This document shows, one piece after another, positions 58,420 to 64,000 of a stretch of DNA of 64,000 bases; the first letter of the stretch is position 1; the number at the start of each line of letters is the position of its first letter. The stretch spans positions 6,572,001 to 6,636,000 of the forward strand of contig NZ_VIVR01000001.1 of the NCBI RefSeq assembly GCF_007828955.1, given 5' to 3'. The notes beneath the pieces were generated by a model that saw only the letters and a program-made list of their open reading frames with translations, was not told the DNA's origin and searched no databases. Made by a program: the position numbers and the translations under genes. The stretch is from Kitasatospora atroaurantiaca (GTDB taxonomy: Bacteria > Actinomycetota > Actinomycetes > Streptomycetales > Streptomycetaceae).

Positions 58420-58818
58420 TCAGGACCCCGGATTGATCCTCATGTCCCCGATCCGGCCCGTCTGTATCACGGTCCCGTGGAACGTCCTGGCGTTGACGGT
58501 GTTCTGCACCGTGGCCGGACCACCGGCCTCGCCCGGGGCGAACTCGTCCAGCAGCGCCCGCAGGGCGGCCGCCGCCTGCGGGTCCGCGGCCAGCGCGCGG
58601 CGCAGCCGGGACGCCCACTCCGAGGCGGCCGCTTCGCTGTCACCCCCCGACAGGACCTCCTCGCGCACCACCTCCAGCTCCTCCGCCATGGCCTCCGCCC
58701 TCGCCCGCCCGAACAGCGCCGCGAAGCGCCCCCGCGCCTGCGTCCACAGCTCGGTGGCCATCAGGCCGACCAGCGTGGTGGCCCCCGACGTCGCCAGTGC
58801 GACGATCTCCGCCTCCAT
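58420..58818 (-). CDS. Small helical protein with C-terminal motif of predicted conflict-system proteins
   Basis: 132 aa from the ATG at 58818 behind gggggag. A hydrophobic, Ala-rich N-terminal helix and an acidic coiled helix (AEELEVVREEVL) occupy the first 100 residues. The end reads TVQNTVNARTFHGTVIQTGRIG. Similar short beta segments (N.F.G.V...VQ...I.G) end many streptomycete proteins thought to act as sensors or adaptors in NTPase-based conflict systems. No NTPase or effector gene is adjacent. Function unknown. Confidence 0.65.
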   Translation of the reverse strand: MEAEIVALATSGATTLVGLMATELWTQARGRFAALFGRARAEAMAEELEVVREEVLSGGDSEAAASEWASRLRRALAADPQAAAALRALLDEFAPGEAGGPATVQNTVNARTFHGTVIQTGRIGDMRINPGS

Positions 58819-58875
58819 GGCCTCCCCCTCATCCTTCTGACTGTCCGTCAGCCTACGGCAGCCCTCCGACACCCG

Positions 58876-60090
58876 TCACAGGAAGGTCCGTCCTTCCCCT
58901 CGGTACGTCGGAACGGTCTCCACCACCCGGTCGCCCTCGATCAGGTGCAGCTCGGCGAAGCGCTCGCACAGCTCGCCGGCCTTGGCATGCCGGAACCAGA
59001 CCCGGTCGCCGATCAGCAGGTCGTCGGCCGCCGAACCCAACAGCGGGGTCTGCACCTCGCCCGCCCCCTCCTGCGGGTCGTACCTGAGCCCCTCGGGCAG
59101 GTACGGCACCGGCGAGCGGTCCGCGCCGGCGGCACCCGACGCCGGGTACCCGCCGCCCAGCACCGTCACCACCCCGACGCCCGGCCGCCGGACCACCGGC
59201 TGTGCGAACAGCGCCGCCGGACGGCCCTGGAACGAGCGGTAGTTGTCGAACAGCCGGGGCACGTACAGCCCCGAGCCCGCGGCCACCTCCGTGACCGCCC
59301 GCTCGGCCACCGTGGTCTCCACGCTGCCCGTCCCGCCGCCGTTGACGAACTCCAGCTCGGCCACCTGCCGCAGCCGCCGCACCACCGCGGCCCGCCGCTC
59401 GGCCAGCTCGGTCCGCGCCTTGGACTGCATCAGCTGGATCATGCGCGAGCGCACCGGCCGCCCGGCGATGCGGTCCCCGACGCCCGCTATGTGCCCCTCG
59501 TACGCCATCAGCCCGACCACCCGGAAGCCCGGGCGGCGCTGGACCAGCTCCGCGAAGGCGCCCAGCGCCTCGGGCGTGCGCAGCGGCGAGCGCCGCGCGC
59601 CGACCCGGACCCGGCCGCCCAACAGGTGCAGCGCGGTGTCCAGCTCCAGGCAGACCCGCACCTCCTCGGCGCCCTCGCGGGCGGCGTCGATGAGGTCCAG
59701 CTGCGCCGGGTCGTCCAGCAGCACGGTGATGCTGCCCGCCAGCTTGGGGTCGGCGGTCAGCTCGGCGTACCCGGCCCGGTCGGCGGAGGGGTAGGCGAGC
59801 AGGATGTCCTCGAAGCCGGAGCGGGCCAGCCAGATCGACTCGGCCAGCGTGAAGCTCATGATCCCGGCGAAGCCCTCCATCGCCAGCACCCGCTCGAGCA
59901 GGGCCCGGCAGCGCACCGACTTGCTCGCCACCCGGATCGGCTTGCCGGCCGCCCGGCGCACCAGGTCGGCGGCGTTGGCGTCGAAGGCGTCCAGGTCGAC
60001 GATGGCCAGCGGTGCGTCGAGATGCGCGGTGGCCCGGTCGTAGCGGGCGCGGTCGGATGCGGTTCCGGGGGAGGCCACGAGGTTCGCCAT
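58876..60090 (-). CDS. Alanine racemase-fold PLP protein (amino acid deaminase/aldolase family)
   Basis: 404 aa, ATG at 60090. Fold type III PLP enzyme: PLP lysine in RVASKSVRC near the N-terminus, FVNGGGTGSVE phosphate-binding region, and a C-terminal beta domain with GDRVWFRHAKAGE, as in D-threonine aldolase and D-serine dehydratase-like proteins. Substrate not determinable. The metal-binding His/Cys pair of such enzymes may be the H and C near FRHAKAGELCERF. Confidence 0.82.
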   Translation of the reverse strand: MANLVASPGTASDRARYDRATAHLDAPLAIVDLDAFDANAADLVRRAAGKPIRVASKSVRCRALLERVLAMEGFAGIMSFTLAESIWLARSGFEDILLAYPSADRAGYAELTADPKLAGSITVLLDDPAQLDLIDAAREGAEEVRVCLELDTALHLLGGRVRVGARRSPLRTPEALGAFAELVQRRPGFRVVGLMAYEGHIAGVGDRIAGRPVRSRMIQLMQSKARTELAERRAAVVRRLRQVAELEFVNGGGTGSVETTVAERAVTEVAAGSGLYVPRLFDNYRSFQGRPAALFAQPVVRRPGVGVVTVLGGGYPASGAAGADRSPVPYLPEGLRYDPQEGAGEVQTPLLGSAADDLLIGDRVWFRHAKAGELCERFAELHLIEGDRVVETVPTYRGEGRTFL

Positions 60091-60130
60091 GGGCGCAGAC
60101 TGCCACACCGCCCCTACCGGTGGGTAGAGG

Positions 60131-61051
60131 TCAGCCGGAGGCCTGACCGGTCAGTGTCTCCACGGCGGCGACCGCCATCGACTCGACCGTGGCGATGCCC
60201 GTCGCCTGAGTGCTGTTCCCGTCGGAGAGGACGGCGACCAGGACGTCACGCCCGTCATGGGTGACCCGCCCGATGCTGTTCACCACCCACAGGCCGCTGT
60301 CGGAGCGGGGCAGCCAGCCGTTCTTGAGGGTGTGGGCCCCGTCCTCGTCGGCCGCCGACACGCCCCAGTCCTGGTCGGTGCTGATCTTCCCCATCAGGCC
60401 CTGGAGATAGCTCTGCGAGTCCGCGTCCAGCACCGAGTCGGCGCCGAAGATCACCTGAAGCAGCCTCAACTGGTCGGCCGCGGTGGTGCTGGTCAGCCCC
60501 CAGTACCCGTCCGTGCCCGCCGTGGTCCGGGTCAGCCCGAAGGCCTGGTTGGCCTCGTCCAGGCCGTCCGCCCCGCCGACCGCCTCGAAGAGCGTGCCGG
60601 CCGAGGTGTTGTCACTCTGCTCGATCATCAGCGCGGCCGCCGCCTTCTGTGCGGCCGTCAGCTCGCGCCCGGCCTGCTGCGCCTGCCAGAGCAGCGCGGC
60701 CAGGATGTCGGCCTTCACGATGCTGGCCGTCACGACGGCGTCCGAGCCGTACGTGGCCCGGGCGCCCGAGGCCACGTCCAGGACGGCCACCGAGACGTGT
60801 CCCTCGGCCTCCGAAGCGGCGCCGGCGACGGCGGTCGCGAGCACGGCGTCCAGATCGACGGTGGGGCTCGCGGACGGGCTGGCGCTCTGCACCGCGGCGA
60901 CGGTGGTGGTCGCGGAGCGGCTCGCCGTGGCCAACGACAGATACAGCCCCGCCCCCGCCAGGGCGAGCACCAGCGCCGACACCACCGTCCGCCACACCCG
61001 ACGCCGGTGACGGGCGGCGGCCCGGGCGGCCCTTCGACTTCCTTCTGCCAT
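60131..61051 (-). CDS. Membrane-anchored or secreted class A beta-lactamase-like serine hydrolase
   Basis: 306 aa. N-terminal Arg-rich segment then one hydrophobic helix (TVVSALVLALAGAGLYLSLA), a Ser/Ala/Thr linker, and a penicillin-binding-type domain. Motifs: SxxK in TASIVKAD, SDN in QSDNTS, and KNG in LKNGW, the last replacing KTG. Such streptomycete proteins include true beta-lactamases and non-hydrolysing relatives; the KNG change and missing obvious Omega-loop Glu argue against assigning resistance. Confidence 0.82.
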   Translation of the reverse strand: MAEGSRRAARAAARHRRRVWRTVVSALVLALAGAGLYLSLATASRSATTTVAAVQSASPSASPTVDLDAVLATAVAGAASEAEGHVSVAVLDVASGARATYGSDAVVTASIVKADILAALLWQAQQAGRELTAAQKAAAALMIEQSDNTSAGTLFEAVGGADGLDEANQAFGLTRTTAGTDGYWGLTSTTAADQLRLLQVIFGADSVLDADSQSYLQGLMGKISTDQDWGVSAADEDGAHTLKNGWLPRSDSGLWVVNSIGRVTHDGRDVLVAVLSDGNSTQATGIATVESMAVAAVETLTGQASG

Positions 61052-61145
61052 GCCGCCGATGCTCGACGGCCTCGCTTGGCCCGCCCTGAGCCGCGGGTGA
61101 GCGCCTCCTGAGAATCCCCGGGCGGTGGTGGCATACGCTCACCGG

Positions 61146-61859
61146 GTGGACCACAAGAACATCCCGAACCCCGGATTCGCCGACGACGACGGCACCGCTG
61201 ACCCGCGCCTCGCCCAGGCCCTGGCCGCCTGGTCGAAGGACCGGGCGGCCGAGCCCGAGCTGCTCGCCGCGCTGACGCCGAGCCGGCTGATGGTCCCGAT
61301 CGTCGCCCTGCTCGGCGAGGTGGAGACCGATGCCACCGGGCTGAAGCACGAGAAGACCAGCGACATGGCCGTCCCGGTGATCGAGGCCCCCGACGGGCGC
61401 CGCGCGCTGCCCGCCTTCACCTCGCTGGAGACCCTGGCCCGCTGGCGCGCGGACGCCCGTCCGGCGCCGGTCGCCGCGCCGCAGGCCGTCCTCGCCGCGT
61501 ACTCGGAGCGTGCTGACACGCTGCTCATCGACCCGGCGGGCCCGGTCACGTACCAGCTGACCGGGGCCCGGATGCGGGCCGTCGCCGAGAACCGGACGTA
61601 CCTGCCGCCCGCGCAGGACCCGGCGGTCCACGAGGCGGTGGGCGTCCTGTTGGCGGCCGAGCCCGACGTGCTCCGCGCCGAGTTCCGCCCGTCCGCCGAG
61701 ACCGACGGCATTCTGGCCCTGAGCCTGGCGGACGGTCTCTCCGAGGACGCCGTCCGGCAGCTGTCCCAGCGACTCGCCGCCGCCCTCGCGGCAGACCCCG
61801 TCCTACGGGTCCGACTCACCAACGGCCTCGACCTGGCCCTCCTCAAGAGCCAGGGCTAA
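61146..61859 (+). CDS. SseB family protein
   Basis: 237 aa. The GTG at 61146 is preferred over 61125: it gives MDHKNIPNPGFADDDG and sits about 9 bases after a -10-like CATACGCT, so the mRNA may be leaderless. The SseB N-terminal domain (RLMVPIVALLGE, ALPAFTSLETLARW) is visible. It precedes DUF1844 and infC in many streptomycetes. Function unknown. Confidence 0.82.
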   Translation: MDHKNIPNPGFADDDGTADPRLAQALAAWSKDRAAEPELLAALTPSRLMVPIVALLGEVETDATGLKHEKTSDMAVPVIEAPDGRRALPAFTSLETLARWRADARPAPVAAPQAVLAAYSERADTLLIDPAGPVTYQLTGARMRAVAENRTYLPPAQDPAVHEAVGVLLAAEPDVLRAEFRPSAETDGILALSLADGLSEDAVRQLSQRLAAALAADPVLRVRLTNGLDLALLKSQG

Positions 61860-61883
61860 CCCTCAGCAGGCAGGGCGAACCAC

Positions 61884-62045
61884 CAGGGGCGCGGGGAACT
61901 GCGCGAAACCGGAAGGCCCCCACCGCCCACCGGACCACCGAGAACAAGTGGCAACCCGAAGCGCAATGCGCAACAGGGTGCCTCTTGCTGACAGCGGAGC
62001 GGTGACGGAGAGGGCCTTCCGATTCGCGCAGTTCCCCGCGCCCCT
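61884..62045. repeat. Streptomycete intergenic inverted repeat, copy 5
   Basis: Left arm 61884-61918 and right arm 62013-62045 with a spacer of about 95 bases. The arms extend past the core: GCGCGAAACCGGAAGGCC pairs with the complement near 62014-62030. It lies between convergent genes. Confidence 0.82.
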
Positions 62046-62121
62046 CCTGGCTCGCCGAACGCGTCAGGCTCGTCGAGGTCGTCAGGCTCGCCGAAGTCGC
62101 GTCGGGCCTGCCGGAGCCGCG

Positions 62122-62490
62122 TCAGCTGTAGACGGGCCCGGTGAACTTCTCGCCGGGGCCCGCGCCGGGAGCGTCCGGCACGAGCGAGGCCTCGCGGAAG
62201 GCGAGCTGCAGTGACTTCAGGCCGTCCCGCAGCGGAGCCGCGTGGAAGTTGCTGATCTCGGGAGCCCCGGCGGTGACCAGGCCGGCCAGCGCGGTGATCA
62301 GCTTGCGGGCCTCGTCCAGGTCCTTGTCCGCCTCGCCGCTCTCGGCGAGCCCGCACTTCACGGCGGCCGCGCTCATCAGGTGCACCGCGACGGTGGTGAT
62401 CACCTCGACGGCCGGGACCTCGGCGATGTCGCGGGTGAGGTCGTCGAAGCCGGTCGCCTCGTCGTTGCTGTCGGTGGGCTGGCTGCTCAA
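62122..62490 (-). CDS. DUF1844 domain protein
   Basis: 122 aa. After an acidic N-terminus comes the DUF1844 core: VEVITTVAVHLMSAAAVKCGL and DEARKLITALAGLV. Conserved beside infC in actinobacteria, function unknown. A single hydrophobic stretch could associate with the membrane. Confidence 0.85.
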   Translation of the reverse strand: MSSQPTDSNDEATGFDDLTRDIAEVPAVEVITTVAVHLMSAAAVKCGLAESGEADKDLDEARKLITALAGLVTAGAPEISNFHAAPLRDGLKSLQLAFREASLVPDAPGAGPGEKFTGPVYS

Positions 62491-62977
62491 GGTGGCTCAC
62501 TCCGTAGTGCTGATGCGTACAGCAGGGAGCGTACAAGGGGCCCGTGAGGTGACGGACGGTTCGCCTGTCGGTTGAGCGGAATAACACTCCCGGGAGAAAC
62601 GCTGGTATGCTTCGAGACTGACCGGCCAGGAGATCGCAAGACCTCCCGGCCAGCAAGTGGAGGCTCCACTCAGGAGGCCCGAGAGGGCAACCGCGAAAGT
62701 CTCCCACCTGATCGGCCTAGCGGTCGACGGGTCCCGGTCCGCGACATCGGCCGCAAGGTATCGGTAGTCGCCAGCAGCGTCCCTCACCAGGGCGCCGCCC
62801 CCGGTTGTGTGGAGCCCCGCCTGTGTACCGAGCGGGGCTTTTTTCGTGTCGCGGTGCATGCAGCCCACCAGCGAGTAGGCAGCGCAGCACGAATGAAGCC
62901 CCGCCCAGTGGTCGAGTCCACTACGTGCGACCGCCGTCCGACGGCCGCATCGCAGAAGGTGCAACCGAGGAGGCCCC
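62491..62977 (+). promoter_or_regulatory. infC-rpmI-rplT leader with attenuator
   Basis: 487 bases without a gene. A -10-like TATGCT is at 62606-62611; no good -35 is seen. The next 200 bases contain several GC stems, including CTCCCGGCCAGC near 62643. They end in the terminator at 62813-62844, leaving 133 bases to the infC start. This is the layout of ribosomal-protein/IF-3 leaders that control read-through. Confidence 0.68.
62813..62844 (+). terminator. Intrinsic terminator (attenuator) in the infC leader
   Basis: AGCCCCGC (62813-62820) pairs with GCGGGGCT (62832-62839) around an 11-base loop, followed by six T (62839-62844). It is the best intrinsic terminator in the window and lies upstream of an essential gene, so it must be conditional. 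Confidence 0.85.
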
Positions 62978-63712
62978 ATCAGCACCGAGCCCCGCATCAA
63001 CGACCGGATTCGCGTCCCCGAGGTGCGACTCGTCGGTCCCAGCGGCGAGCAGGTCGGCATTGTGCCGCTTGCCAAGGCGCTGGAGCTTGCGCAGGAGTAC
63101 GACCTCGACCTGGTCGAGGTCGCGGCGACCGCCCGGCCGCCGGTGTGCAAGCTCATGGACTACGGCAAGTTCAAGTACGAGTCGGCCATGAAGGCCCGTG
63201 AGGCGCGCAAGAACCAGGCGCACACGGTCATCAAGGAGATGAAGCTCCGGCCGAAGATCGACCCGCACGACTATGACACCAAGAAGGGTCACGTCGTCCG
63301 GTTCCTCAAGCAGGGCGACAAGGTCAAGATCACGATCATGTTCCGCGGTCGTGAGCAGTCCCGCCCCGAGCTGGGCTTCCGACTGCTGCAGCGGCTGGCG
63401 AACGACGTCCAGGACCTGGGCTTCGTGGAGTCCTCGGCCAAGCAGGACGGCCGCAACATGATCATGGTTCTCGGCCCGCACAAGAAGAAGACCGAGGCGA
63501 TGGCCGAGGCCCGCGCCGCAGCGGACGCCCGCAAGGCCGAGCGCCAGGGCCGGAACACCGGCTCGGACGACGCCCAGGTCGCGGATGACGACGCTGCTCT
63601 CGAGGCCGAGAACGCGGCGGCCGAGGCGGAGGCAGCCGAGGCGGAGGCCGACGCGGCCGACGTCGAGGACGCCGAGGTCGAGCAGCCGGCCGAGGCCACT
63701 CAGGACGCCTGA
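62978..63712 (+). CDS. infC: Translation initiation factor IF-3, ATC start codon
   Basis: 244 aa. The start is ATC at 62978, four bases after gaggagg; the reading continues STEPRINDRIRVPEVRLVG, the usual IF-3 N-terminus. A GTG at 63023 would remove 15 conserved residues. N-domain 1-75, linker, C-domain to about 180 (FKYESAMKAREARKN, MKLRPKIDPHDYDTKKGH, MFRGREQSRPELG). An Ala/Glu/Asp-rich tail of about 60 residues is typical of streptomycetes. IF-3 discriminates against rare start codons such as its own, giving autoregulation. Confidence 0.96.
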   Translation: MSTEPRINDRIRVPEVRLVGPSGEQVGIVPLAKALELAQEYDLDLVEVAATARPPVCKLMDYGKFKYESAMKAREARKNQAHTVIKEMKLRPKIDPHDYDTKKGHVVRFLKQGDKVKITIMFRGREQSRPELGFRLLQRLANDVQDLGFVESSAKQDGRNMIMVLGPHKKKTEAMAEARAAADARKAERQGRNTGSDDAQVADDDAALEAENAAAEAEAAEAEADAADVEDAEVEQPAEATQDA

Positions 63713-63853
63713 GCCCAGTGCTCACGGCGGCCCGAGCGGACCGGCCACACTGAGGTACCGGGGCGGCCTGCCCTGAGTATCAGGATCAATCCAGTCCCCG
63801 CCCGTGCGGAAACGCGCGGGCGGTCGGACGGACCGACGAGGAGAAACGGCGAC

Positions 63854-64000
63854 ATGCCGAAGCAAAAGACCCACAGCGGCGCCAGCAAGCGCTTCAAGAT
63901 CAGCGGCTCCGGCAAGGTGCTGCGCGAGCGTGCCGGCCGTCGCCACCTGCTCGAGCACAAGCCCTCGACGCTGACCCGCAAGCTCGCCGGCACCGTCGAG
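63854..64000 (+). CDS. rpmI: Ribosomal protein L35, N-terminal part (truncated by window edge)
   Basis: 49 codons visible from the ATG at 63854 behind gacgaggagaaa. KQKTHSGASKRFK and HLLEHKPSTLTRKL are diagnostic of L35. It follows infC by 141 bases; rplT should come next, outside the window. Confidence 0.96.
   Translation, partial: MPKQKTHSGASKRFKISGSGKVLRERAGRRHLLEHKPSTLTRKLAGTVE

Noticed and set aside
1..64000. CRISPR arrays, tRNA or rRNA genes, insertion sequences
   Set aside because: No regularly spaced repeats, cloverleaf sequences or transposase-like proteins were found by eye.

Overview
The window is chromosomal DNA from a high-GC actinobacterium, most likely a streptomycete (Streptomyces or Kitasatospora). 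The grounds are GTG/TTG starts, stop-start overlaps, and the gene order proteasome alpha subunit - pafA - FKBPs - pafB - pafC - tatA - tatC, helY-type helicase - 5'-3' exonuclease, and SseB - DUF1844 - infC - rpmI. Five clusters of the inverted repeat with arms like CAGGGGCGCGGGGAACTGCG, which I recall as common between streptomycete genes, point the same way.

Layout. 1-8736 is a housekeeping block: the end of prcA, Pup ligase pafA, three FKBP-type prolyl isomerases (lipoprotein, membrane-anchored, cytosolic), the WYL regulators pafB and pafC, a zinc-ribbon protein, a one-helix protein, tatA and tatC. 8843-17935 is a complete hydroxyproline catabolic cluster: a three-gene D-hydroxyproline dehydrogenase, a pyrroline-hydroxycarboxylate deaminase, a hydroxyproline 2-epimerase, a ketoglutarate-semialdehyde dehydrogenase, a second proline-racemase-family enzyme, a pyrroline-carboxylate reductase-type enzyme and an FCD-type GntR regulator. 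18023-24016 holds a Uma2 protein, an ABC efflux pair divergent from a two-component system, a secreted HExxE protein and a MerR regulator. 24122-35876 holds aminopeptidase P, a five-gene peptide ABC importer, an M9 collagenase and a GH36-type glycosidase. 36184-40321 holds a PucR-type regulator, an FAD monooxygenase and TetR. 40381-46144 holds a secreted M6 metalloprotease, a DPP-IV-like S9 peptidase and a divergent PLP enzyme. 46322-48713 are small regulators and secreted proteins. 49091-64000 returns to housekeeping genes (helY, exonuclease, infC, rpmI) with metal transporters and miscellaneous enzymes between.

Main result. The island between tatC and helY appears to encode a collagen utilisation system: secreted collagenase and M6 protease, peptide import, aminopeptidase P and a dipeptidyl-peptidase-like enzyme for Pro-rich peptides, then conversion of 4-hydroxyproline to 2-oxoglutarate and probably of 3-hydroxyproline to proline. 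Six intergenic sites scattered over 36 kb share one 13-base sequence, consensus TGTGAMATDKYAC. They lie upstream of the dehydrogenase operon, the deaminase operon, the gntR gene itself, the aminopeptidase P/ABC importer divergon, the M6 protease, and the S9 peptidase/PLP enzyme divergon. Several overlap recognisable -10 elements. I infer that the GntR protein is an autoregulated local repressor of the whole set. The sequence matches are seen directly; the regulon and the substrate are inferences.
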